A stretch of 38,865 nucleotides of DNA from Candidatus Hydrogenedens sp. (GTDB lineage Bacteria > Hydrogenedentota > Hydrogenedentia > Hydrogenedentales > CAITNO01), in the NCBI GenBank assembly GCA_012522755.1, contig JAAYJV010000047.1, forward strand, positions 1-38,865. The letters run 5' to 3'. The translations under genes were made by a program, and so were the position numbers. A model generated the notes under the pieces. The model did no database searches, was not told the DNA's origin, and worked only from the letters and a program-made list of their open reading frames with translations. Positions 24,370 through 33,080 of the stretch are shown piece after piece. Within the stretch, counting starts at the first letter, position 1; the number at the start of each line of letters is the position of its first letter.

Positions 24370-25224
24370 CCGGGCGACAGGGTTTAAATCCTGAGGCGAC
24401 CCGGCCGACAATTCTTCTTCTCCGGACAGCCTGAGCCTGGCCTGAATACTTTCCCAATCTTCTGCGGAAAGCCTCAGGAATCGACGGTTCAAAAACTCCG
24501 CTTCACGGGTCATCCCCAGACGCCATAATTTAATTGTATAAAAGGCCTGCAACTCTCTGTCCAGAAGATTCCAGGCCGGAAAGATCACCTCCCGACGGGG
24601 CCGCAGCGTATACCACTTTTCCAGAGCCGCCTCCGCCTCATTCTCCGCCGGAGAGATCCAGGCCCAGTTGAGCCGGATGATTTTTGCTCCTTCCAGTCTC
24701 AGAGGGAAGGGGCCTTCTTTTTTTGAATTCCGGAAATTTTCCTGCGCTACCGCAATATGCTCACGCAATTCCGTACTGATCTCTTCCTGGAGGTGAATAT
24801 CCAGGGAAATGAAATGATGACGTGTGGCGCCGAAACGATGGGCTACCCGGAATACTTCCCGGGTGAGACAAAGGGATTCAATCTCTGAATCATCCAGCCG
24901 AAGCACGGAAGAGAGAGTGGGGGACTGACCATGGCCTCCGCTGAAGTCCGGATTCAGCAACAGAGCATTTTTCGTCTTGATGAGCAGCCAGCTGCGATCC
25001 CGGAAAAAGCCCCGGTACAATCCGGCGACGAGCAGAAAAGCGCTCAGAAGCAGGGGAATGAAAGCCAGGGCGACATTCATCGTCTCAGAATAAGGACGGA
25101 GGGCCACAAAGCCGATGATGCCGAAAAAAGCCGCCCCATGCAACAGCCCTTTCCAGGAATGATCGCGGCAGCGCAGTAGGGCATGTTCGCCCAGTGCATC
25201 CTCAGGGGCCTGGACTTTCATCAT
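24358..25224 (-). CDS. Two-helix membrane protein of unknown function
   Basis: 288 residues, not recognised. Two hydrophobic segments lie near the N-terminus (about 28-43, LLHGAAFFGIIGFVAL, and 50-68, VALAFIPLLLSAFLLVAGL), probably forming a hairpin with both ends in the cytoplasm. A soluble domain follows with mixed strands (WLLIKTKNALLLN, HFISLDIHLQEEI, AKIIRLNWAWI) and a helical C-terminus. The layout resembles bacterial PH-like-domain membrane proteins, but no clear motif supports that. It starts 19 bp after the DUF4340 gene, on the same strand as the Gld-type ABC genes, so it is probably the last gene of that operon. Its 3' end overlaps the end of ftsY by 12 bp tail to tail. Confidence 0.7.
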   Translation of the reverse strand: MMKVQAPEDALGEHALLRCRDHSWKGLLHGAAFFGIIGFVALRPYSETMNVALAFIPLLLSAFLLVAGLYRGFFRDRSWLLIKTKNALLLNPDFSGGHGQSPTLSSVLRLDDSEIESLCLTREVFRVAHRFGATRHHFISLDIHLQEEISTELREHIAVAQENFRNSKKEGPFPLRLEGAKIIRLNWAWISPAENEAEAALEKWYTLRPRREVIFPAWNLLDRELQAFYTIKLWRLGMTREAEFLNRRFLRLSAEDWESIQARLRLSGEEELSAGSPQDLNPVARSAE

Positions 25225-25243
25225 GATCCTCCCCGTTGCTTTT

Positions 25244-27112
25244 TCATGACACCGCAGGAAGGCCGCGTACCGCTTCGCGCAGCTGGTCCATCACTTCCTG
25301 GCTGATACGGAAAAGGCCCTGGCGACTGGTGGAGACAACAAAACGCTCCGACAGATTATCCGGGCTGATGCCGCCAATGGCCAGCGTAATCTTCTCGCCC
25401 GCCACGGTGATCAGAGCCTGGAATACGGGTGTATCCAGTCCGTAGGCTTCCAGATCCTCGGGCACTTCCAGGGTCACCAGACTCTTGATTTTCATGGGAC
25501 TCAGCGCATCCAGGAGCATGTCAAAATCGCTCTGATTCAGTGCTGACGCCCCTTCACTTGCAGGGCTTTCGCTTTTCCACAAACCCTCTTCCTGCACAAA
25601 ACGGTATTCCTGGTTGTCCAGAGTGAAGGACAGAGCATTGACTTCTTCTTTCTGGAGGCGCAGAATTTCTTTTGACCGGAAAATCTCCGCATCGGACAGA
25701 AGCGTATTGACAGCCACTCCTTCCAGCAGCACAATGCCGCCCGTATCCTGTCTTGCCCACCAGACTCCTTCTTTTTCAGGATGAGGCACCAGAGCCAGAG
25801 TGGAATGGTTGCCGTCGTCCAGTTCCAGTGTGATGGTCCGTTCCGCCTCAGCCAGCAAGCGCTCGGCCTGTGCCGATTCCACAGCGGATTCGCCCGCCAC
25901 CACTTTGATGAACTGAAGGTATCCATTCACGGCCAGATCATTGACATCATCCATCTCCGGCTCTTGCAGCAGCCAACGGCCCGCTTCATTCTTGGCCAGT
26001 GTGAAATTTCCATCGGGCGCCTTATGATCCAGTTTGCGGATGTCACTGATCCGCCGTGTAATCAGACGCAGATCACGCCATTCCAGCGGGCCTTTGGGCA
26101 GAAATTCCAGAAGTTCCGTATCCGTCACAAGCACGGTATCCTGTCCTTCCACCCGCACAAAGAGTCCTTCCTTACCGGGCGTCGTATCCACATCGCCAAG
26201 CCAGAGGACACGCCAGTCCCGGTCATTCTGATCTTTCATTGACAGCCGGGCCCGGGGCGGATCAAGTCCGTAATCAGCGAGCATCTCCGGTGTGTCAATA
26301 AAGTCGGCGCATACGGCGAACTGAAGCGCCTGACTCAGAGCCTCCACCTTTTCATAATTGGCCGGCGCCTCCACGGGCGAGGTCAGTTCCCAGGGAGCTT
26401 CATCACTTTCCCGTTTCACACGGATGAGCACTGATTCTTCCCCGATCTCAGGAGTGCTCTTTGCTTCAGTCTCTTCTTCCTCCTCCGATGCTTCTTCCCC
26501 TTCAGCAGCCCTTGTTCCGGTCCAGATACGCGCGAATTCCATTTCCCGCAAGCTTTCCTCCCGGCTCGACACCAGATAACGGTGCCGCAGATCCAGCAGC
26601 GAGCGGTTCAACTCAAAAAAGGAATCGGCTGTAATCAGAAAAACATTGCCCTCATTCAGACGCGCATAATGATGCTGTTCCAGAATGTCCAGATCACCCA
26701 GTTGCAGCCTGATTTTCTCGCCAGAATCGATCCCGGCCTCCAGCATGAGCCTCGGCGGTTCCAGACCGTATTGAGCCAGATCAGGAAGATCCATGGGCAG
26801 CGAACGCTCGTTCATCAACCCGGCAAGATGCGCACAGACCCGGTTCCACATGAGATGAAAGGGCGCGATGCTCTCATTGGGCTCCGTGATTTTCCACCGA
26901 TCTTCGGAAAGACGCTCGCCCCGGACAAGCCCGCCCCCCTCATCACCGTAATGAAAGGCCAGTTCCTTTACAGATGTGCCGTCAAAAGAAAAAACCTGAC
27001 CCGCCTCCAGAGCCTGCTCGGCCCGGCGCTGTTCCAGCCAGCCACGGAACACATACAGCCCGCAGAGCAGAACAAGACATAAAAGTAAAAACAGAATTTG
27101 CTTCAGCTTCAA
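25244..27112 (-). CDS. DUF4340 repeat protein, accessory to Gld-type ABC system
   Basis: 622 residues. An N-terminal membrane anchor (about 5-22, QILFLLLCLVLLCGLYVF) is followed by an exported region made of repeated units. YGL(E/D)-x-P occurs at 115, 281 and 557, each followed by a strand and an (L/I)xLG or GGI turn. W-x4-(E/S)P segments recur four times (DRWKITEP, PWELTSP, RWLLQEP, LWKSESP). An acidic insert lies around 204-226. DUF4340 proteins commonly sit beside GldG-like ABC auxiliary genes, and their function is not defined. The start codon is TTG at 27112, with a strong GGAGG 8 nt upstream, and it overlaps the GldG stop by 4 bp (TTGA). It is likely periplasmic and associated with the exporter. 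Confidence 0.85.
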   Translation of the reverse strand: MKLKQILFLLLCLVLLCGLYVFRGWLEQRRAEQALEAGQVFSFDGTSVKELAFHYGDEGGGLVRGERLSEDRWKITEPNESIAPFHLMWNRVCAHLAGLMNERSLPMDLPDLAQYGLEPPRLMLEAGIDSGEKIRLQLGDLDILEQHHYARLNEGNVFLITADSFFELNRSLLDLRHRYLVSSREESLREMEFARIWTGTRAAEGEEASEEEEETEAKSTPEIGEESVLIRVKRESDEAPWELTSPVEAPANYEKVEALSQALQFAVCADFIDTPEMLADYGLDPPRARLSMKDQNDRDWRVLWLGDVDTTPGKEGLFVRVEGQDTVLVTDTELLEFLPKGPLEWRDLRLITRRISDIRKLDHKAPDGNFTLAKNEAGRWLLQEPEMDDVNDLAVNGYLQFIKVVAGESAVESAQAERLLAEAERTITLELDDGNHSTLALVPHPEKEGVWWARQDTGGIVLLEGVAVNTLLSDAEIFRSKEILRLQKEEVNALSFTLDNQEYRFVQEEGLWKSESPASEGASALNQSDFDMLLDALSPMKIKSLVTLEVPEDLEAYGLDTPVFQALITVAGEKITLAIGGISPDNLSERFVVSTSRQGLFRISQEVMDQLREAVRGLPAVS

Positions 27113-28785
27113 CGCGATCTCCTCCGAAGCAGGTGAACGCCCACGCCGGTGAGCACAATAACCTGAAGAGTGAACATGATGGATACCCAGGCCAGGGTCC
27201 GTTGCTGGGCGGAACTGAGAATCAGGGGGAGCGCCTCACGGCCCGTGGGTCTGATGGCAATAAGATCTTCGCTTTCCGTGAGCCAGGCAAAGGTATTCAA
27301 CAGGAAATTCAGATTGCCCGGAATGATGATGTTGCCATTGGCCGCAAAGTCGGAATCGCCCACAACAACAATACGGGCATCGCCTTTGCCTTTGGGGTTG
27401 GCCCCTTTGTCCACAGGAAGAATTCCGGCCACAGCCAGGGGAATGGGCCCGCCCCGTTCCTTACTGTCCTTCTGGGCCTGACCGGTTTGCAACAGCTTTT
27501 CCGTGTCGCTCTCAGCCCAGAAATCCGGTGTCGTCCGGACAAGCTCCGTCAAGGCCACTTCCGCCGGCGCTTTCTTGACTTTCGATACAGAACGCATGGC
27601 CTGCATAAGCAGTGTCTGATCAAAGTTGCCCGTAATGGGATGGTTCCGGTTGAAAGAGCCGCGGAATTCCATGAAATCCTCTTCCACCATCTCGAAGGGC
27701 TCATCATCCACAGTCAACTCGGCACGCCAGATATTATCCGATGCGTCCGTAATCACGATATCGCTGCCGATGCTGATGCCGAAGCTCTTTTCCAGATAAG
27801 GGCGCAGCTTTTCCTCTCCACCCCCCGACGGCGGTGTACGCCACGGATCCATGAGCAGGAGCAGACGGCCGCCCCGATCCATGAAGCCCGCCAGCGCCTC
27901 AATCTCCACGGGATGCAGATCCATCTTGGGATTGTTGATCACCACCACATCGGCATCCATGGGGATTTCCGGATCACTGATTTTGATGCCCAGCCGGTCA
28001 ACGGCATAGGCCTCGCTTTGAAGGAGCTTCGCAAAAATCGTAGCGCCCGACTCTTCGTCTTCATCCAGAATGTCGCGCTCATGATGTCCCGTCATGAAAT
28101 AAACCCTGGGCTCGCTCTTGCGCAACACATTGATCAGCGCATTGGTGAAATCGCGCTCTTCCAGACGGGGACTGCCCCCGCTCAAAAGGATCACACGCTG
28201 TTTGTCTCCAGTGCGCAGTACAATGGTTCCCTGCACGGAAGCGTGGGTGATATTCATCGCCTCCAGACGGGCGCGGTCTATGGTCGGATCGAGCAGCTCG
28301 ATTTTCAGAAGAGCCGTATGTTCTTTGCATTGATCCAGAAAACGCAAGGTCTTGTCCCGGGCAATGGTGACCAGCTCCTCTTCCACCTGCAGGAAAAAGC
28401 AGAGCACTTCCACCTCCGTGTTCATGCTTTGCAACACCTGTACCGTCTGCGTTGAGAGACTGCGCCGCCCCTCTTCCGTCAGATCCCAGGAGAGTCTGGA
28501 AGCACTCAGAAAGAGATAGACCATGATGCAGATACCCAGAAAAAGGCTCGTGCTGATGGTCGCACCCAGCCCGCCCGCCGTACGCCCTTCTATGGCCCGG
28601 TGTTCCGCCAGCATGATAAGCGCACTGATGAGCCAGCCCGCAAAAAAGAGGAGTGCACCTCCCAGAGGCACCAGAACAGCGGCCAGAAAAAATTCCTGTT
28701 TCCACACGAGCACATTCAGAAAAAGAACCAGACAGGCCAGACTCGCCAGCCCGAAAAAAGTACGTCCCGATTTGACCATGATCAT
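27109..28785 (-). CDS. GldG-like ABC transporter auxiliary protein
   Basis: 558 residues. Two or three N-terminal membrane helices (to about residue 100) are followed by SASRLSWDLTEEGRRSLSTQTVQVL, the hallmark of GldG/ABC_transp_aux proteins. A large periplasmic region has VYFMTGHHERDI, DVVVINNPKMDLHPVEIEAL and GRLLLLMDPW, recalling an intraflagellar-transport-like or ThuA-like alpha/beta fold. A C-terminal helix (about 528-552) ends in LLRRRSR. In Bacteroidetes GldG works with GldA and GldF in gliding and secretion. In other phyla the same trio is an exporter of unknown cargo. It overlaps the permease gene upstream and the DUF4340 gene downstream by 4 bp each. A spare membrane segment before SASRLSW suggests fusion with permease-like helices. 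Confidence 0.87.
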   Translation of the reverse strand: MIMVKSGRTFFGLASLACLVLFLNVLVWKQEFFLAAVLVPLGGALLFFAGWLISALIMLAEHRAIEGRTAGGLGATISTSLFLGICIMVYLFLSASRLSWDLTEEGRRSLSTQTVQVLQSMNTEVEVLCFFLQVEEELVTIARDKTLRFLDQCKEHTALLKIELLDPTIDRARLEAMNITHASVQGTIVLRTGDKQRVILLSGGSPRLEERDFTNALINVLRKSEPRVYFMTGHHERDILDEDEESGATIFAKLLQSEAYAVDRLGIKISDPEIPMDADVVVINNPKMDLHPVEIEALAGFMDRGGRLLLLMDPWRTPPSGGGEEKLRPYLEKSFGISIGSDIVITDASDNIWRAELTVDDEPFEMVEEDFMEFRGSFNRNHPITGNFDQTLLMQAMRSVSKVKKAPAEVALTELVRTTPDFWAESDTEKLLQTGQAQKDSKERGGPIPLAVAGILPVDKGANPKGKGDARIVVVGDSDFAANGNIIIPGNLNFLLNTFAWLTESEDLIAIRPTGREALPLILSSAQQRTLAWVSIMFTLQVIVLTGVGVHLLRRRSR

Positions 28786-29612
28786 GCCCTCCAGTTCCGG
28801 CTTTCAAAAGCCCTGAAAGTCAGAAAAAGAAAGAATGCACTGAAGAGGATGTAGTATCCGATATCTTTCGGCAATACGACTCCCAAAGCCATCTCCCGGG
28901 CGTGGGCATCCACAGGGAGTTCCAGGCTCAAGCCCCGGAAGAGGGCATAGACCCGGCCCACCACCTGTTGCAGAATGCCCGGCCAGGCCGCCGGTGCCGG
29001 ATTGCCTTCCGGAAGCTGTTCACTCAAATTACCCACAATATAAAGGAGCAGACTCAGGCCGAAAGTGATCGTGCCCGATGTGATCTGATTGCGTGTGATC
29101 GAAGAGATGAAGAGGCCCAGACTGATGAAAGCCGCACCCATGAGAAAAACCGTCAGCATGCCGAAGATCAGCACAGCCGGTTCCATGGGCGACATGACCC
29201 CCACCAGAATCAGATGCACAGCGATAATCAGCAGCATGAGACTCACGACACCCAACGCAGCCAGATATTTCCCGAAGATGATATCCCGATCACGGAGCGG
29301 CCAGGTATGGAGCAGTTCCATGGTGCCCCGGTGCTTTTCTTCCGCAACCAGGCGCATCGTGATCAGCGGCGCCAGAAACATGATCAGCGTTCCGCAGAAA
29401 ACGAGATAGGGACTCAAAAAACTCTCCGCAAAATCCGGCGTGGCCGTATACCCGTAGGCTGTAGGCGCCAGGGACATCTTCGCATAGCCCAGAAGGGAGA
29501 GGGTGAAAGCCATGCCCGAGATGGCCGCAAACATACCCAGCACCACATAGCCCGTGGCCGTGGTGAAATAAGCCGAAAATTCACGCCGGGCAATACTCAG
29601 GATAGCGCTCAT
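28782..29612 (-). CDS. ABC-2 type permease, GldF-like
   Basis: 276 residues with about six transmembrane segments. It opens with MSAILSIARREFSAYFTTATGYVVLGMFAAISG and contains FLAPLITMRLVAEEKHRGTMELLHTWPLRDRDIIFGKYLAALG, the cytoplasmic motif of ABC-2/GldF permeases that contacts the ATPase. It is the membrane channel half of the ABC exporter, whose ATPase is the gene just upstream (4-bp overlap). The next gene, GldG-like, overlaps its end by 4 bp. The substrate is not identifiable from sequence. Confidence 0.9.
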   Translation of the reverse strand: MSAILSIARREFSAYFTTATGYVVLGMFAAISGMAFTLSLLGYAKMSLAPTAYGYTATPDFAESFLSPYLVFCGTLIMFLAPLITMRLVAEEKHRGTMELLHTWPLRDRDIIFGKYLAALGVVSLMLLIIAVHLILVGVMSPMEPAVLIFGMLTVFLMGAAFISLGLFISSITRNQITSGTITFGLSLLLYIVGNLSEQLPEGNPAPAAWPGILQQVVGRVYALFRGLSLELPVDAHAREMALGVVLPKDIGYYILFSAFFLFLTFRAFESRNWRA

Positions 29613-30346
29613 GATGCTGAAGCCTCCCCGTGTTCCTCAGAGCTGATGGCCGCCATGAAAACCTCTTCCAGAGAACGGCTTCCCGAGAGGTTCAGCTGGT
29701 CCAGACTGCTCTGAGTGACGATTTTGCCCCGGTTGATGATCACCACATGATCACAGGTCATCATCACCTCCGGAAGAATATGGGTGCTCAGAAGAACCGT
29801 ATGTTCCTTTCCGAGCTGGCGGATCATCGCCCGGATCTCCACAATCTGCGCAGGATCCAGACCCACCGTGGGCTCGTCCAGAATCAGCACAGGCGGATTC
29901 CCGGCCAGAGCCTGGGCCAGGCCCACACGCTGCCTGTATCCCTTGGACAGATGCCCCAGAAGACGGCGGCTCATATGGGTCAGACCGCAATGTTCCATGA
30001 TGCGCTCCGTTTCACTCCGAAGCTCACGGCGCGGCACTCCTTTCACGCGACACACATGATGCAGAAAAGCCGTCACGGACATCTCTTCATAAAGAGGCAC
30101 ATGTTCCGGAAGATAGCCGATACGCCGCTTTACCTCCAGGGGCGACTCATGCACTTCCAGCCCGTCAATATAGGCCTGGCCGCTGCTCGCCGGGAAAAAA
30201 CCCGTAAGAATGCGCATGGCCGTGCTCTTGCCTGCACCATTGGGCCCGAGAAAACCGGCAATGCTCCCGGGGCTGATCTCAAAAGAAGCCTGGTCCAGAG
30301 CATTCACGGATCCGAAAGATTTACATAATTTCTCTACTTTGATCAT
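29609..30346 (-). CDS. ABC transporter ATPase, GldA-like
   Basis: 245 residues from the ATG at 30346, preceded by AGGA at about 7 nt; an upstream in-frame start at 30385 is less well supported. Walker A is GFLGPNGAGKST, the Q-loop region is RIGYLPEHVPLYEEM, the signature LSKGYRQRVGLAQAL is in the form used by ABC-2/GldA ATPases, Walker B is VLILDEPTVGLDP, and the switch is LLSTHI. It energises the GldF-like permease encoded next. It is the first gene of a five-gene unit with the permease, GldG, DUF4340 and the two-helix protein. It lies 192 bp downstream of the PASTA gene in the same direction. Confidence 0.92.
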   Translation of the reverse strand: MIKVEKLCKSFGSVNALDQASFEISPGSIAGFLGPNGAGKSTAMRILTGFFPASSGQAYIDGLEVHESPLEVKRRIGYLPEHVPLYEEMSVTAFLHHVCRVKGVPRRELRSETERIMEHCGLTHMSRRLLGHLSKGYRQRVGLAQALAGNPPVLILDEPTVGLDPAQIVEIRAMIRQLGKEHTVLLSTHILPEVMMTCDHVVIINRGKIVTQSSLDQLNLSGSRSLEEVFMAAISSEEHGEASAS

Positions 30347-30504
30347 GGGAAATCCTGCATGGCGATACATAGGGATAGAAAACAATAGTTTACACGATTG
30401 GCACCTGCAACCGGAAAGAAATACCCCGGAAAAGCGGAAAAAGCAGTGTCCGCACCGGAAACTGCAAGGCTACCCCGTAGAGTACACCACCAGCCCCCTT
30501 TTTT

Positions 30505-30553
30505 CAAACCCTCCTCCCTCGTCCCTCGCTCCTCGCCCCTATTCCCTATTCCC
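30505..30553 (-). repeat. Degenerate heptanucleotide array overlapping the end of the PASTA gene
   Basis: Read on the minus strand, seven consecutive 7-base units occur: GGGAATA twice, then GGGGCGA, GGAGCGA, GGGACGA, GGGAGGA and GGGTTTG. The units keep GG-x at the start and mostly A at the end. The stop codon of the PASTA gene (TAG, 30541-30539) and its last four or five residues lie inside the array. The base pattern is close to the GATAGG-based heptamers at 33081-33206. Confidence 0.6.
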
Positions 30554-32992
30554 CAATACCAACAAAGCAACACCCAGCAACAGCAGATCGGCCAGTCCTG
30601 ATTTTCCGCCTGAGCATCCTGCGCCGCAAGACTCTGTTGTACCCTCTTCTTCCTCTTCCTCACCTTCAGGCTTGAGATCCTGATCATCGACAAACTCTTC
30701 ACCCTCCGGATCCGCCGGGCCTTCGCCCTCAATAACCGCTTCGCCCTCGTCCATATCCTCTCCCTCCGCAGGGTCCGGCTCGCCCTCCATGTCGGCGGGA
30801 TCGGGACCCAGCGACAACACCAGGTCCACAGCACCCCCTTTTGGCATCCATTGCCCGACCGCCGGTTCATGCGCCACAACATGCCCTTCAGCCACCTCGG
30901 CATCATGAATATAACTGATTTCGCCTGCAAGCAGATCAGCCGTTGTCAGTGCCTCCAGAGCCTCCGCCTCGCTCAGTCCCCGGAGCACCGGCACTGCGGT
31001 TCCCCGTTCATGGCCCAGACTGATCACCAGATGCACCACCGTATTCTCAGACACATAACGACCTCCCTCCGGATCCTGACGGATGACCCGACCAGAGTAC
31101 ACTTCGCTGTCATGCTCTTCCAGAATTTCCCCGACCACCAGGCCCAGATCCGCAATATCCTGCCGCGCCTCAGCCAATGTCCGTAAACGTAAATCAGGAA
31201 GCCAGATCGTTTCGTTATTGACCGGTGGCGGACCCTCAGACAAAACCAGATCAATCAGGCTGCCCTCCTTCGCCCGGCTGTTGCCTTTGGGAGTCTGACT
31301 CAAAACCTGATTATAGGGAGCCGCTTCATCATGCTGATAAGTGGTTGTGCCCAGAGCAAAACCCGCCTCCAGCAGTGCATCCTTCGCTTCAGACAAATCC
31401 ATCCCCACCAGTACCGGCACCACGGGAAGAGGCCGCGGTCCAAGACTTACAACAAGATCAACAGTCGAATTCCTCGGTACACGCGTGCCCGCCTCCGGAT
31501 TCTGCCGGATAATGATCTTTTCCTGAAGAGTCTCGTGATATTCCTCGGTCAATTCGCCCTGTTTCAAATGCGCTCTTTCAAGTACCCTGGGAATTTCGCT
31601 GATCCACAAACGTACGCAATCAGGGACTTCTGTAAGATTTCCAGGCTCGCCCTCCGACGGCTTTTCACCTTCAATGCTCACTTCCCCTTCCGGATTGGCA
31701 TTGCCTGGATCCGGACCCATGGAAATCGTCAGGGAGACCACACTGCCCACAGGCAACAGATCCCCATATGCCGGAGTGCTTCCCAGGATGCGGGTTTCAG
31801 CTACCTCATCGGAAAAGTCATAGGCAAAGGTGCCCGGAGTCAACCCGGCTTCTTGAATCATCTTTGTCGACTCAACCAGTGTTGTGTCATAAACATCGGG
31901 AACCAGAGATAAATTGGGTTCATGGCTTTGCACCGCTGTTACGGTAAAACGTTCATTCAAAGACGGTTCCAGAGGGTTGGAAGGGGAGCCATGAGACACA
32001 AAAGTCCAGGTGCCGGGCGACAAGGGGCCGATCAAAGTGTCCACGCCGCAAATCAAGTCTACCAGGTGGGAACAGACAAGCAGCTCCGTACGCTGGAATG
32101 AAATCTCCACGCGTTTTTGCGTCGTATTTGCAAGCAGATGAGGACGACCCACATACAAATACGCATAGCAGGGATTGGTGATTGATTGCGGCATCGGGTA
32201 CGCAAGAGAAACATAGCGTTCACCCAGAATTACTCTTTGAGTAAATATGGGATTTTCAAGCATGGGACACCTGTACCATCCGCTCCAGGGAAGCTCCGGC
32301 AGAGTTATGAGGTCCGTTTCCCCCTCAGGATGTTGAGGATCATCACCGCCAGGGGATGTTTTGTAATAAACCCTGATGGTCCACCGTTCGACCCGTTCCC
32401 CAGCCGTATTGGAACCTTGCCCTTCCAGCGTCCACCGCTGATTCACTGATTCGCCATTGAAAGCCATGATGCCATTGACCGTATGATCAAACCAGATTTC
32501 ATCATACCAGGGTTCCAAAGTGTATTTGGTTCCCCTGCTGCTGATGATGGAAAAAGTGCATAAATCCGCATAGGCCGCTATCCCGGAAAGAGAAAGACTG
32601 ACCTTGGATACCACTGCACCATCGGGAGCGCTCCCGATGGTGACATGCTGCTGATTGCGGAAATTGATGGGAAAGCCCGACCCGTTGCCAGAGATCATCT
32701 TTTCAGACTTGTCAGAAAGTCCGCCGCCGGAAATTTCCGTTCTGGTCCAGAGAATCTCAAAAGGAAGCTCCGCCTTCCGGAGAAATCGCGCAGCCTCTTC
32801 CGGAAGAATAATTACGGGCTTTCCCTCGCTGTCCCGTTCCGGAAACAACTCCACTCCCAGCATTTCTGAGGCCTGATCCAAAGCCGCCTCATCATCAAAA
32901 CGCAGACAGGACTCTGTAGTCACCTCAGCAAAAGCACCCCCGGCCAATAACAATGCCAGAAAAAAAACCGGCAATAAAAAAGAAGTTTTCAT
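30539..32992 (-). CDS. Secreted PASTA-repeat protein with P-domain-like region and Cys/transmembrane C-terminal sorting-like tail
   Basis: 817 residues with a Sec signal peptide (1-22, ending AFA). Residues about 110-212 resemble the beta-sandwich P-domain of proprotein convertases (HVTIG...VSKVSLSLSGI, SSRGTKYTLEPW, RWTIRVYY). Five PASTA domains of about 65 residues follow: about 361-432, 460-528, 529-595, 600-667 and 668-733. Each ends in a (V/I)xLx(I/V)S(L/M)GP-like strand and holds a P-x-x-G turn. Glu-Gly-rich linkers lie after PASTA 1 and at about 735-785. The tail has ESCGAGCSGGKSGLADLLLL, then a hydrophobic helix and a single Arg, resembling MYXO/Synergist-CTERM-type cell-surface sorting tails. 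PASTA domains usually bind peptidoglycan fragments on Ser/Thr kinases or PBPs; no kinase domain is present. A promoter (33043-33071) and GAGGG 7 nt before the ATG are visible. Confidence 0.82.
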   Translation of the reverse strand: MKTSFLLPVFFLALLLAGGAFAEVTTESCLRFDDEAALDQASEMLGVELFPERDSEGKPVIILPEEAARFLRKAELPFEILWTRTEISGGGLSDKSEKMISGNGSGFPINFRNQQHVTIGSAPDGAVVSKVSLSLSGIAAYADLCTFSIISSRGTKYTLEPWYDEIWFDHTVNGIMAFNGESVNQRWTLEGQGSNTAGERVERWTIRVYYKTSPGGDDPQHPEGETDLITLPELPWSGWYRCPMLENPIFTQRVILGERYVSLAYPMPQSITNPCYAYLYVGRPHLLANTTQKRVEISFQRTELLVCSHLVDLICGVDTLIGPLSPGTWTFVSHGSPSNPLEPSLNERFTVTAVQSHEPNLSLVPDVYDTTLVESTKMIQEAGLTPGTFAYDFSDEVAETRILGSTPAYGDLLPVGSVVSLTISMGPDPGNANPEGEVSIEGEKPSEGEPGNLTEVPDCVRLWISEIPRVLERAHLKQGELTEEYHETLQEKIIIRQNPEAGTRVPRNSTVDLVVSLGPRPLPVVPVLVGMDLSEAKDALLEAGFALGTTTYQHDEAAPYNQVLSQTPKGNSRAKEGSLIDLVLSEGPPPVNNETIWLPDLRLRTLAEARQDIADLGLVVGEILEEHDSEVYSGRVIRQDPEGGRYVSENTVVHLVISLGHERGTAVPVLRGLSEAEALEALTTADLLAGEISYIHDAEVAEGHVVAHEPAVGQWMPKGGAVDLVLSLGPDPADMEGEPDPAEGEDMDEGEAVIEGEGPADPEGEEFVDDQDLKPEGEEEEEEGTTESCGAGCSGGKSGLADLLLLGVALLVLGNRE

Positions 32993-33042
32993 TTATCTAC
33001 CCTCTATAGATCCAAAAACCCTCAACAATAATGAGTGAAACC

Positions 33043-33071
33043 ATTATAACTTTTAACCCCTCAAATGTAAA
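33043..33071 (-). promoter_or_regulatory. Strong sigma70-type promoter of the PASTA gene
   Basis: TTTACA (33071-33066), an exact 17-bp spacer and a perfect TATAAT (33048-33043) lie on the minus strand. Transcription would start near 33036, giving a leader of about 44 nt that ends in GAGGG 7 nt before the ATG at 32992. The heptamer array begins 9 bp upstream of the -35 box. Confidence 0.75.
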
Positions 33072-33080
33072 GGACGAGGT

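Noticed and set aside
26974-28455. Plus-strand open frame of 493 codons
   Set aside because: It lies antisense to the GldG-like and DUF4340 genes, has no ribosome binding site or domain, and its His/Gln/Arg-rich translation is what the reverse of these codons gives.
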